DNA of 12,645 nucleotides from Echinostoma caproni (taxonomy: Eukaryota; Platyhelminthes; Trematoda; Plagiorchiida; Echinostomatidae). The notes beneath the pieces were generated by a model, which saw only the letters and a list, made by a program, of their open reading frames with translations, did not search any database and had not been told where the DNA came from. The DNA is taken from the NCBI GenBank assembly GCA_900618425.1, contig UZAN01042312.1, positions 19,628 through 32,272 on the forward strand, read 5' to 3'. This document shows, in pieces, positions 1 to 8,826 of the stretch. The position numbers were made by a program, and so were the translations under genes. Position 1 is the stretch's first letter; each line of letters starts with the position of its first letter.

Positions 1-460
1 ACAGATGCTGTGTGCTCAACAAACAACGCCAGGTATCGGTGCAACTGCGATGACTGTCTCCAGGCGACCTCAGTTTAGGTCTCATTCATCATGTTGTGTA
101 GTACACGTGGTGTTGGCTCTGTGCCGAAAATTGGGCCAAGTAAAACTGTGCATGTTGTCCTTAATTCCAGTCTCACCAGCTGCCCCCACGACCCCGACGA
201 CACTGTGGGGCGGGTACACAATTACACAGATGCACCCACACACCTGGCGAGATTTCGCAAAACCGTCGTGAATGCGACAACGGACGGATAATGCGACCAA
301 CGCGTGTAATCATCATCCTGACTCATCTGTCCACCGAACAACAAACAAGGTGACGGGGATGATAGCAAACTCAAATGAACAACTCAAAACCACGCCGGAG
401 ACAATTCGAATGGACAAAGTCGATATGGTAGCATGCAATAACAAAGTTCACTTTGATTAA
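1..460. other. Left-edge region with short overlapping ORFs on both strands, no supported gene
   Basis: Small ORFs of 62-88 codons overlap on both strands (5-271, 91-291 and 272-460 on +, 82-300 on -). None shows a recognisable motif, none clearly wins over its antisense partner, and the predicted peptides look like chance translations. The first 300 bases seem richer in G and C than what follows, which would suit the end of a dispersed repeat or an exon cut by the window edge, but I cannot tell which. No tRNA-like A and B box pair was found here. Confidence 0.3.
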
Positions 461-1277
461 TGTAGAATGCTCTATACAGGATTGGGTACAAAATGCCCCG
501 GCGTACTGTCTACTACTGCATTGTATCTAGCCTCTGATAGACGCTTCGTTCCGCCACTCTACCAACTCGAACAGAATCAGGAACTGTACGAAATGATAAA
601 ACTTATATAATGTAAGATAGATTCGAAGTTTCAAAGGAAGTGTAACTTGTGAAAGATGTACTACATGTTATCATTTATAGATACATTGAAACTGAAGATT
701 GATTGATCCCGTCCTGTACTGGATTAGCTACCGGATTTGCGGATGGGCACATGTGAGATCGAACAGGATTGACACAGGTGCAAAGTGCCACCCGATTCTC
801 ACTTCATCTTGTCTTTCATTTCCATATGCAATGTTCTGTTATCTGGTCACATGAATCATGGATATGACTATACGCGATAATGCTCGTCCGAAAACAATCG
901 TCTTCTGGCGGGTTGAAAACGCTCCAATCATGCGAATCAGTCTAATCACCATCCGAGAATAGTGCCAATTTCACCTTTCTCATACCGGCCATTTACCTCA
1001 TCGGAATGAAACAGGGGCTGAATTGTGCAATCCCCTCCTCTCCTCGCTTTCAGATCAAAGACTTCGATTAAGCGAAGTCGATAGGAGACTGAAAAAAACA
1101 ATATTTCATCATTCGGTTATTGAGAGAATGATCTGAACTGAACTCGCTTCGTTCTCTCCTTAACGTATTGGTGTGACTGGTCCTCATGGAACAGACCGGA
1201 TAGATCGTGACTTTCAGGCAGTTTCGAATCTCTCATTTCAGATGAAAGCGATATGATCGTGGCAAAATGACTATTCT
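461..1277. other. Non-coding stretch, nothing supported
   Basis: No ORF of useful length. The only exon-like signal is a pyrimidine-rich tract followed by CAG at 1050-1052. The best frame after it stays open for only about 26 codons and has no convincing donor. A perfect 7-bp hairpin (arms 1060-1066 and 1073-1079, 6-base loop) follows directly. Stems of this size are expected by chance. The stretch is best described as intergenic or intronic DNA. Confidence 0.4.
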
Positions 1278-1279
1278 AT

Positions 1280-1280
<1 letters not shown>

Positions 1281-1315
<35 letters not shown>

Positions 1316-1335
1316 ATAACAACAACAACAACAAC
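1281..1335 (+). repeat. CAG/CAA trinucleotide repeat
   Basis: Nine uninterrupted CAG units run from 1284 to 1310. They are preceded by one CAA and followed by an imperfect CAA tract (1311-1335) broken by one TAA. An ATG at 1278-1280 lies in frame with the CAG units, so this frame would encode Met plus twelve Gln before stopping at the TAA at 1317-1319. That micro-ORF is too short to call a gene. The mix of CAG and CAA is typical of glutamine-coding repeats, but no long frame surrounds it, so I treat it as a non-coding microsatellite. Confidence 0.9.
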
Positions 1336-2086
1336 CGTATTGCACACTAGAGAAAATACTTGAAAAGCAACTCCCTGCTATCATAACAACCCGTAATGAC
1401 ATTTCAATGATGAATAGATTTAAAAAGAAACGGAGGAACGCGATAGACTAATACGATATGAGGAGATGTTGCTCAGCCTAACACCACTCTATTTGAATTC
1501 CCCATCTTCCGCTTGAATTTGCTTCGACATTCCAATCTTCATTTCGCTCTTTTATCCAAATGGGCAACCAAAAGCAGCAACCAAAACCGGCGCACGAAAG
1601 TGCATGGTAATGGTTGTTACCAATTGAACTGAACTGAACTGATGTTGCTCAGCGTCCAAAGCACCAATAGAGAAGGCAATGGGAAACAATAAATTCTAGC
1701 TGAACTTCGTCCTAACAAAACGATGATGTCAAAACCGCCAGGATCGCACATACAGTTGAGTTGATATCGCAACAAAGGCAGCCAAAATGCATCATTTCAC
1801 CCTGTTCTCCTGTCTTAATTGAACCAAGTGAAAATGAGATACATCAAACATTATCCAATCCCCTCATTTTGCACGGAAATCGATTAGTAGAGTAACATAG
1901 GATATAAATGGACCTCGTTGATGCTATTCCAATAGCTACCAACACACACAACTTTCTGTAGGTACAGTAACAATACAAGAAGATCAGGGTCACATGAGCC
2001 GCGTGATCGGGCGTGTCACAGATTCCAGCTCACCCATTATCTACACACATGAACGGAAGTGATGTATGGTGTGATCATGGGATGCG
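1336..2086. other. Non-coding stretch with small local repeats
   Basis: No ORF worth calling. Three tandem copies of GAACT occupy 1626-1640, and a related doubled copy lies near 1137-1146. A 13-base word (gatgttgctcagc) occurs at 1465-1477 and again at 1641-1653, the second copy directly following the GAACT tandem. An AATAAA at 1688-1693 has no coding sequence upstream to go with it. Otherwise nothing is seen. Confidence 0.4.
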
Positions 2087-2100
2087 ATTTGACGTCAAAT
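2087..2100. promoter_or_regulatory. 14-bp perfect palindrome containing a full CRE core
   Basis: The sequence atttgacgtcaaat is its own reverse complement, and its centre (2090-2097) is TGACGTCA, the full binding site of CREB/ATF-family bZIP factors. About one perfect 14-bp palindrome is expected by chance in a window this long. No transcription start or first exon is recognisable nearby, so a regulatory role is only a possibility. Confidence 0.2.
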
Positions 2101-3960
2101 TGTTCGCCGTACCGATATGAACTGAATTTCAACGAGGATGGGTTGGGGATCGACTGGACGAATGGTGTGTGTGTGTAGCTGTGATGTGAATCAAAGAGTA
2201 AGATATTGCAAACCTCTAATGAATTCGGACCATATCCTCTGAGGCTTCACCGATGAGTTGCATGCCTTTATTTGAAGACTATAGTCACTAAGACATATTT
2301 AAATTCATTTACATCTAGTTGGTATGTGTGTGTGGGGGGGGAAGCTTCTGAAAGGCTGCACCGGAGTTACATCACCCTGCATTCCACTGGAGCTGCTACA
2401 TTACTCAGATGGGCACAAGGAGCGGGGGGAGGGCAGTAGTGAATGCACATACGACACTATTCACAGATTGCTCCGACCCGGTCAGATATAAATAACTGCA
2501 TATTCTCCATCGTGTCCACAAAGCAGTCTTAGATAGTGCTACACAAATAGATCCCGGTTTGTTGAGGATAATAAGACAACGACGGAACACATCCGTTTAC
2601 CGATGATAGCCGCGTGAATACACGCACGGTACGTATGCGTATTTCACATTTGTCTGGGTGCAAATAGTACCAAATTGATCATAATGCAGACATCTCTTGG
2701 ACCGAAACAAACCCATTCATGATTTGCATATTCCTTGACCCTAAATAGAATAGATCATATAGAGGAAAAAACATATGCGTTTTGCCCGTTGTATCTTTTT
2801 AAAAACATCCGATCATACTAACTTGAAAAACACCCTCTAAGAAAGTGTAATAGTTGTTGTCTTTCCTGCGTGTCGTTATGAACGTCAATTAGAAAAAATC
2901 CTCTGATTTACAAACATATGGGAAAACGCTCGACATTATTCGATCCGATGTGAAGTGGAGCAAATCACATCGTGTACAAAATGATCCTCCGTGCGTCAAC
3001 ATTTTGACTGACTTTGACCACTTCACCCACTTCACCCCGTCCTGTCCCAGTCCAGTTGTTCCAGTCACTGCCTGCAGATCAAGCGGTCGCTTGATACCCA
3101 GTGGTCATGGTAGGAACAAAACACGGCCAGAATGCTTCAATAGTTGGCCGGTGATTTAGACAATAATCACAGAAAAACACGATTTCGGACGATCGATTTA
3201 CTTTCCATTGGTGGTTTGTTTCGAGCAGATGCTAATATATCACGCATTTGGCTGCATTCAGTTTTTTGTGGTCAACGATCGATCGACCTGACATCGGATC
3301 AAAGTGAATAAATAGACATCTGATGAATTATCGAAAAAAACCGGCTTGCTGTGCCTAACTGACATAATTCTCACGGCCAAAATGAACTTTCCCGAGAATT
3401 CACAACCCGAGACATTCGGATAACCGCATTGTGACCCTCCAGCGGACTGGAATGCACTCATCCTAGTGTAGCGGTAACAGGTGTCCGTTGGATGTTTTGG
3501 TCGTGAGATGCGGTTCACACGTGATGGAATGCCCAGTCGAATGGGTAACTATCAGCAGCAAGAGTCAGTTTGTATACCCGTTCTTTAGAGGTTCAGAATC
3601 AAGGTTTCCCTGTTTCTCTAACGGAGACGATTAGTTTTGACTACAGAATCGGACATTAGTTTATTATCCTCTCACTGTAGTGAAACCTGACACCATCACG
3701 AGAAAGCAATGAACAGACAACTCTCAGGCTATCTGCCAGGCGGATGTGCATTTCAGTTTGATGAATAACAGCCGAAAATTATTGATTGAAAGACCAGCTA
3801 TGTGGGCGACTAGTACTTTCCCCATTTGAAAAAGCACTCACAACCAGGTGTGAAATAGTTCAAAATAGATAGATAGATAAGCGATCTAAGACAAACCACG
3901 AGCCGTTCAGGAATACTTTCTATGGTAGCAGTTGTGCAAATTTATTTACATGAAACAGAG
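2101..3960. other. Long stretch without a supported gene
   Basis: ORFs here are short (2405-2590 on -, 2950-3159 on +, 3258-3518 on -) and lack motifs or paired splice signals. Other visible items are a short TG run ending in eight G at 2323-2341, a G-rich patch near 2420-2437, a long C/T-rich stretch at 3010-3075 that ends in CTGCAG and could serve as a splice acceptor, a direct repeat of cacttcacc around 3018-3036, a GATA run near 3866-3880, and a 10-bp palindrome cgatcgatcg at 3276-3285. Nothing ties these into a gene. Confidence 0.4.
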
Positions 3961-4042
3961 GTTAGTGATTGGAAGAGAACAAATGTGTTGTTTGTTGGTC
4001 ACTGAATACACAAGAAAAAAAAGACTGGGCCAAATCGCATAC

Positions 4043-4152
4043 CAATAGGTGAGGTTTCCCCTCGGGGACGATAGCAATACAGGAAAAGGATTCGATCTCG
4101 GAACGGGTATCGATTAGGATAAGGGGAGAGGGCAAATTGTCGAACTTTTCTA
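4043..4152 (-). CDS. Weak candidate internal exon, unknown product
   Basis: On the minus strand a pyrimidine-rich tract ending in TTTCCAG precedes base 4152, and a TTG|GTATGC donor-like site follows base 4043, enclosing 110 bases open in two frames. One frame reads EKFDNLPSPLILIDTRSEIE onward, which looks like ordinary soluble protein sequence. It sits inside a 111-codon minus-strand ORF (3962-4297) that is otherwise rich in Phe, Leu and Cys, as chance ORFs in pyrimidine-rich DNA often are. No family is recognised. The donor is only a partial match to consensus, and no neighbouring exon could be placed. Confidence 0.15.
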
Positions 4153-4395
4153 CTGGAAATGTGACAATCAGAAGACCGTAAGTGAACAAATGACAAAAAC
4201 AAACAATACGCGCCGGTAGAAGGTAAAAACAGAATATACGTGACTGATAGTGCAGACAACCAGGCGTAATGAAAACCCGTATTATCCGTTTGAACACGGT
4301 AATACAGAGCGCGCTTGTGTGTGCCCTAACTTTGATGGAGAGCTGATATCCGGTTGCGGTTCAATGATCCGTTTAGCGCGAACGAGATTCCTTCC

Positions 4396-4412
4396 GTGTG
4401 TGTGTGTGTGTA
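4396..4412 (+). repeat. TG dinucleotide microsatellite
   Basis: A run of GT units of about 17 bases. It is one of several TG/CA tracts in the window (also 7747-7779 and 8414-8438). Confidence 0.85.
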
Positions 4413-5338
4413 TACTGAAGCGGAGTTGTAATTTTGATCTGTGTAGCACTGTTCAATCCCATTGGTTCTGACAGTGATTAGCCTAGCCCTACAGTGCTCT
4501 AGGCTGGATTGTTGTCCATAAGCAAACTGAAATAACTTTCAAAGAATCCATGAAAGGAAGTTAGAACACAGAGGACGTTGGTGCATGAGATCGAGAATCA
4601 TTTCATGACTTTGTGCAACGACAGAAGTAACACTGATGCCCACTTACGGATCAGCCTGTTGATCACTATGATTGTATTTTCATCCAAACCCTGAAAGAAA
4701 ACTAATTTTATTTCTCTCTAAACCATTAGCATTGAAAATGTACCGTGTTGATAAAAAGAGAGGAAACGCAATCCGTTGGGGGTTGATCGCATACAGTTGT
4801 ATCTGTAATCGCAGACAGCCTTGGCGACAATCACGAAAGCCAAATAAAATGCTTCCAGACAGCCTATCAACATGTTTTCAACTGCTTGCAACTATTCCCC
4901 TCAGCTTCACCTGACTTGACGATCTCAAAATTTGCGGTATATTTCTTTTGAGATGATCTCAGTAGTATTCCGTTGGATAAGAATCTCAGGATCTGGAAAG
5001 TTATCGTAGGCAGAGAACGCCATGATACACTTTCCATGACATGAGTGCGTTGTCGTCCGCAGTATTAGTATATAATCACCCGTATATGTTTAGTCTTGTT
5101 TCGGGATAGTGTAAACCAATTCTTCCACAGACAATGTAACAGCCCTCGTTATAGCTTTACGTGTGTCAAAGAAGGCTAACTACTACGGTAAAATGTGTCA
5201 ATCTTTTTTGTTGCCTCGCTCTATTCACCTAGAAGCCGTAAAATTGTGTTCGTCAAAAGCTTTCAAAGGGCGAAATTCCCGGATTTCCGCAGTCCGACAT
5301 CCTGCCAAACCACTTTCACATTCATTCGTAACTGAATA
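4413..5338. other. Stretch with one weak exon-like ORF, otherwise empty
   Basis: A pyrimidine-rich tract ending in CCATTAG (to about 4730) precedes a frame that is open to a TGA at 4912-4914. It includes an ATG at 4738 followed by a basic peptide (MYRVDKKRGNAIRWGLIAYS and onward, about 58 codons). The acceptor is reasonable, but the peptide has no motif and no AATAAA follows at a useful distance. From 4915 to 5338 nothing is seen except the probable intron end upstream of the next exon candidate. Confidence 0.2.
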
Positions 5339-5339
5339 G

Positions 5340-5684
5340 AGGCGGCGACCAAAAGCTCCATTTTGCTGGTATATCAATGATACTCAACTGATATCCGTGA
5401 TTAGACCTAACGCATCGGAGCGAAGATTATCTGGATATCAATCACGAAGAGCAGATCGTCTGATTGATGTAGATCTTGACGCACTGGAGAATCATAAGTA
5501 CAGATCTACGAGACTAAGTAGATTTGGGCGTTCTCCGTTATATTCATTTCATATTTTTAACCATCAGGATGCGCCAGCCCCTCGGCAAGAGCCTGTCATC
5601 TGCTACCCAGTACCCCAACTTGGCTACCAGATACACGAACCAACCAGGACATTGCGATCTTTATCTGTGATGGCACGGCAGTAG
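5340..5684 (+). CDS. Candidate 3'-terminal exon of an unrecognised gene (partial)
   Basis: The frame opens at 5340, directly after an in-frame TAG that would double as the splice acceptor (actgaatag), and runs 114 codons to a TAG at 5682-5684. The first in-frame ATG is near the very end, so this is not a complete gene and makes sense only as a downstream exon. The predicted segment is hydrophilic and arginine-rich, with no membrane span: RRRPKAPFCWYINDTQLISV at the start, a charged middle (RRADRLIDVDLDALENHKY), and a Pro-rich end (QDAPAPRQEPVICYPVPQLG). No domain is recognised; it could be a cytoplasmic tail or a linker. An AATAAA lies 168 bases after the stop. No strong donor is seen inside the ORF, which fits a terminal exon. 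The acceptor's pyrimidine tract is only moderate. Confidence 0.4.
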   Translation, partial: RRRPKAPFCWYINDTQLISVIRPNASERRLSGYQSRRADRLIDVDLDALENHKYRSTRLSRFGRSPLYSFHIFNHQDAPAPRQEPVICYPVPQLGYQIHEPTRTLRSLSVMARQ

Positions 5685-5704
5685 TCGAGTGGCTGGAATT
5701 GAAA

Positions 5705-5718
5705 TTCACCATGGTGAA
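5705..5718. repeat. 14-bp perfect palindrome centred on CCATGG
   Basis: The sequence ttcaccatggtgaa is its own reverse complement. It lies about 20 bases after the stop codon of the 5340-5684 exon candidate, so it would be in the 3' untranslated region. Roughly one palindrome of this length is expected by chance in the window. Confidence 0.5.
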
Positions 5719-5852
5719 GCGGGACGATAGAGTTAACTGAATCGACGCGTTACAACCGCCATTCCAATGTGGTGATGACCAGCTCAGCTGTCATCCGGCT
5801 TAATATCAAAATCTCAAACTGCTAAGGACGGAGCCTACGCGATCAACTGATG

Positions 5853-5858
5853 AATAAA
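5853..5858 (+). terminator. Candidate poly(A) signal AATAAA
   Basis: A canonical AATAAA hexamer lies 168 bases downstream of the stop at 5684 and is followed by a GT-containing stretch (gtgtcattgagagtg) that could act as the downstream element. This gives moderate support for the preceding ORF being a terminal exon, because the hexamer also occurs elsewhere in the window with no gene near it. Confidence 0.35.
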
Positions 5859-5859
5859 G

Positions 5860-6250
5860 AAGTGTCATTGAGAGTGATCGCAAAGTAGCAAAGAGCACGC
5901 AGTGGTCTTTCTTGAAATTCAAATCCATGCAGAAACATCACATACTACTGTTAATGTGATGGAAATACTAAATGATAAGTCTAAAGTCATGCGATTTAAA
6001 AAAAAATCCGGTATAAATTGTTTTGTTTCATTAGAGAAAAATTGTTTGTTCTTATGATTAATACTACCGTTTGATTTATTTTCAAACTGAATTTAAACTA
6101 TTCTATGGTCACAGTATATTTTAATTTTTTTCATTCAGAAAGAAATAGGCGACGAGAGACAAGATGACGATGAATAGAGAGAGAGAGTGGAGAGAGATGG
6201 AAAGAGAAGTGTATTGACAGTCTCATCCCGTTCTATCGATCCATTACACT
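5860..6250. other. AT-rich non-coding stretch ending in a GA-rich tract
   Basis: An A run at about 5998-6006 and strongly AT-rich sequence to about 6140 are followed by a purine-rich GAGA tract at about 6175-6200. No ORF is supported. Confidence 0.5.
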
Positions 6251-6251
6251 A

Positions 6252-6770
6252 CTATCTGAAGCTCCTTAATGGACGCACCATTGGAATTGTTGAAAATTGT
6301 AGATGGGAGAACTGATGGTCACAAACATGAAAACTGGTGGATGATTTATGCGTCCAAATGGGACAGAATATGTCACAGCTTTCAGACACAATGGGCATTC
6401 GCAGAGAGTCGCACACAATTTTGTATTTCGTTGAGCTCTCTTCGTGTCTGGAGACGCTTATTGATGGTCGAACACAACCCACCGATGTAATACTTCACCG
6501 GTGAAAAATGCGAATCATCACTACATGCCGTACAGTTTCATCATGGTTGAACATGGTAGTTGGCTTGTAGGCAAATCCTGGAAAGCTTGGCTGGAAATCG
6601 TTGAGAACCAAAGAGCACGACCGAGAAACTGCGATATGTGGATCGGTACTAAGAGTAAGGGAGGTGCATAGAGGTGTACAAACATTTTCACACCTACGTA
6701 CTGTCGTAAAGACAATCTGGCCTGAATCGCATACGACCGAATGTTTCGATGGATGGGACGAGGGGGTCAT
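6252..6770 (-). pseudogene. Possible decayed coding fragment with one in-frame stop
   Basis: From an ATG at 6770-6768 one minus-strand frame runs to a stop at 6254-6252, about 173 codons, interrupted only by a TGA at 6497-6495. About eight stops would be expected by chance in that length. The two halves read MTPSSHPSKHSVVCDSGQIV and onward, then SITSVGCVRPSISVSRHEES and onward, with many Cys, Ser and His residues but no motif that I recognise. The + strand is also open across 6269-6490, so sense versus antisense cannot be decided. It could be a dead exon, a piece of an old retroelement, or chance: a window this long, read in six frames, can yield one such tract by luck. Confidence 0.15.
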
Positions 6771-7002
6771 TTAAAAATTGTCTATACTGCTATTTTTCAT
6801 GCCCATACTCATACTATAATTGCAGAATAGGTGGATTGTGATGAACACACAAGTTTTTAGACTCATTCAGTCAACTGAATTTGTCGCATCGAAGAAAATT
6901 AATCGATTCCATCGTTTTTTCTGAACACCGACTAGACTGGATGACGCTTGTCTTACTGGAAGTTTTAGCGAACAAACGCCATTTCATTGTATTGTGCCTG
7001 AT

Positions 7003-7408
7003 CTACTCAACCGGTTTAAAGAGTAACGAATATAACCCATCTTTGGGTCCACGGAAAGTGACGCATCGTAGTTGTGGCCCGTGCTGACGTAGGGGCACTG
7101 GGGTCTGAAATCGTGCTGAATTCACGACCGAAGCTAAACTGCTTTGAGACTTCCGTTTTCGGTATCGTTCGCAAACCTCGTCTGGCACATTGCAGACCGT
7201 TCAGGGGGGAATTTATCTTTTCATTATTACTTCCTTTTATTAAACATGCAATAGTACAGTTTTCAGGAAGGGCGGGGGGGGGAAGCGACCAATCAAAGGG
7301 CTGCCAGTCAACACACACAACGGGGAAAGTCAGGCAGCGGTGGTGAGATTCGAACACACATCCCCAGGGTGATAAGTTGGTGACGTTACCACCGGGCCAG
7401 GACCGCAC
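7003..7408 (-). mobile_element. Candidate tRNA-derived SINE (boundaries approximate)
   Basis: Read on the minus strand, the element starts near 7408 with a tRNA-like head (next entry) followed by a body of about 330 bases without tRNA resemblance, ending somewhere near 7003. This order of Pol III promoter, unrelated body and 3' end is the SINE plan. A G run (seen as eight C on the minus strand) at about 7275-7282 lies in the body. The minus strand is open for 130 codons across the element, which I read as incidental and not a gene. Direct copies of cacatctaac lie at the promoter side (7406-7415 and 7417-7426). I could not find a matching target-site duplication at the other end, so the 3' boundary is a guess. 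The exact family is not recognised. Confidence 0.5.
7338..7408 (-). promoter_or_regulatory. tRNA-like head with Pol III A and B boxes
   Basis: On the minus strand an A box TGGCCCGGTGG (7399-7389) matches TRGCNNAGYNGG closely, and a B box TGTTCGAATCT (7356-7346) matches GGTTCGANTCC closely, 32 bases apart as in real tRNA genes. The flanks can pair like an acceptor stem (GCGGT near 7406 with ACCGC near 7338), and the T arm GTGTG-TTCGAAT-CTCAC has four of five pairs. The anticodon arm is poor (about three of five pairs; loop TTATCAC, so an ATC, Asp-like, triplet). The broken anticodon stem and imperfect acceptor point to a tRNA-derived repeat head and not a working tRNA gene. Confidence 0.65.
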
Positions 7409-7426
7409 ATCTAACCCACATCTAAC
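7406..7426 (+). repeat. Tandem direct repeat cacatctaac (2 copies)
   Basis: Two exact 10-base copies (7406-7415 and 7417-7426) separated by one C sit at the promoter end of the SINE candidate. They could be part of a target-site duplication or local slippage. Confidence 0.7.
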
Positions 7427-8391
7427 GTCTTATATCTCCACGGACTGAAACGCACGGCTTAGGATACAGGCGGCCGGACCCGGATTCTCCGCAGACTGTG
7501 ATCATCCTACGGAGGAATCCTGTTAGGTTGGATGACTGGCCCGTACAATAAACAATACCCTTCCCGTCACGGACAATGTGTTACATTGTATCCTCCAGTG
7601 GAATACATTGTTCGACTTCATAAACGAATGTGCAGTCAGTGAAAGGGTGAAAAAAAGGCATTGATTAAAGGTAAGCGACACCTGTCCATTTGATGACGTG
7701 CAAAGGTTTGGGGATTCGAGGAAAAAGCCTTCTCCCTACTGTCCCGACACACATACACACACACAGACACACACACACAGGTACGATCCCACACTGCCCC
7801 CGAAACGTAATAGCAAAGCACCAGAGGTGGACAAACCGCGGACACGAGTCCATCGTATACATATTCAGAACCGAGGCGTATTTTGACTGACATACGTCAC
7901 ACTATAAATTTTGGCAGTGAGTCAATCTAAAACCCGTAAATGGTCTAATAACAGTAGTCGAACAGCGTTTTTTTCTAACCGGGGGCACACGTCTATGAAT
8001 AAGTGAGCCTCAACTGTGGTAAAAGTTGATGGCTGCCGCGCCATGTGAAGACCGGACAGCGATCAGAAGGACTAGCTCAGACCATGAGCTGTCTAGCAAT
8101 CAGTATGCTTCCCACTCCTTGTCTCACCCCGTCCTGAGCCACCCCACCCCAACATCAGACAAACAGGAATGATTCGCTCGCAGAACGACTCACGGGACCA
8201 CCACGGAAATGAAATAGGGCTGATCTACAAAGACGATGTATTTTCCTAGCACTATTGATTCGAGGTAAAAACCATCAGGGTTCATGCCAGTGTATTGAGA
8301 GAACGAGAGAGACAGAGACCGGGGTGAGGAGATTCCCATGCGTATTCACTAGCAGATGCTCTCCTTTCCGGACGGATAGTTAACCGCCAAA
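7427..8391. other. Non-coding stretch with CA microsatellite
   Basis: ORFs around 7636-7893 exist on both strands only because the CA/GT tract has no stop codons. An AATAAA at 7547-7552 has no gene upstream except the opposite-strand SINE candidate. A 6-bp hairpin (arms 8084-8089 and 8095-8100) and a GA-rich patch (8296-8320) are minor. No gene is supported. Confidence 0.45.
7747..7779 (+). repeat. Imperfect CA microsatellite
   Basis: About 33 bases of CA units are interrupted by a T (acacatacac) and a G (cacagacac), which indicates an older, degraded tract. Confidence 0.9.
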
Positions 8392-8637
8392 ATGGGTGAG
8401 CCCGTGGCTCTGTTGTGTGTGTGTGTGTGTGTGTGTGTAGGTGCACGGACTAAAACGGCAGAACGCAGTGGGGGGTGTGGACTGACGACACTGGCCCCAG
8501 TGATAGACCTAGTGAAAAAAAATCGTACAATAACACAGTGTTTCCGATTTCTAGAAAACGGTGCCGATGAATGCAGTGAGGTGGTGATGAACGGAAATGT
8601 GATCGCAAATCCCGTGGTTTCCAATCGATATCATTAA
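8392..8637 (+). CDS. Small ORF with TG-repeat-encoded hydrophobic stretch, doubtful gene
   Basis: An 81-codon ORF starts with an ATG in strong Kozak-like context (A at -3, G at +4) and stops with TAA at 8635-8637. Residues 5-16 (VALLCVCVCVCV) come from the TG microsatellite and look superficially like a signal peptide. After it the peptide turns polar and protein-like (LVKKNRTITQCFRFLENGAD, then VVMNGNVIANPVVSNRYH). Alternatively, the repeat ends in TGTGTAG, which could act as an acceptor at 8439, and the ATG is followed by GTGAGC, a good donor match, so the ORF may be cut by splicing. No family is recognised and no poly(A) signal lies close downstream. Confidence 0.2.
   Translation: MGEPVALLCVCVCVCVGARTKTAERSGGCGLTTLAPVIDLVKKNRTITQCFRFLENGADECSEVVMNGNVIANPVVSNRYH
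8414..8438 (+). repeat. TG dinucleotide microsatellite
   Basis: About twelve pure TG units, the longest uninterrupted dinucleotide run in the window. They lie inside the 8392-8637 ORF, where a length change by one unit would shift the frame. Confidence 0.95.
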
Positions 8638-8826
8638 CTGCTTGAAAAAGCATGCAGTGAATCAACAAGTCTGCGAATGTGGACCGATGGTAAAAGAGGC
8701 TTGAAAGTGCCAGGAACAGATGGAGAGAGAGAATAGGCAAGTTGGTCCATCACTATGCGTTGCCGCGACTGGTCAGTTGCTTGCGTAGCTAGATTTTGTG
8801 AACTCGAAGATATTCCAAACTGATAA

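Noticed and set aside
604..610. TATATAA as a core promoter
   Set aside because: AT-rich words like this recur (for example near 9859), and no initiator, first exon or CpG-rich context follows.
1060..1079. Perfect 7-bp hairpin as a possible regulatory RNA or terminator
   Set aside because: Stems of this size are expected by chance in 12.6 kb, and a simple hairpin terminator has no meaning in a eukaryotic context without a Pol III gene and T run.
1225..1237. TTTCGAATCTC as a second Pol III B box
   Set aside because: No matching A box at tRNA-like spacing upstream and no tRNA-type arms around it.
3319..3336. CTGATGA followed closely by GAAA, as in a hammerhead ribozyme core
   Set aside because: Only six bases separate the two motifs, too few for stem II, and no matching stems I and III or cleavage triplet could be arranged.
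3962..4297. Whole 111-codon minus ORF as a membrane protein
   Set aside because: Phe/Leu/Cys richness follows from pyrimidine-rich DNA; there is no clear span pattern, and a second minus frame is open over most of the same bases.
7338..7408. Functional tRNA-Asp gene
   Set aside because: The anticodon stem pairs at only about three of five positions, the acceptor stem is incomplete, and no T-run terminator follows immediately. A SINE head fits better.
7636..7893. ORFs on both strands across the CA tract
   Set aside because: They exist because CA/GT repeats contain no stop codons; the translations are Thr/His or Cys/Val runs with no sensible flanks.
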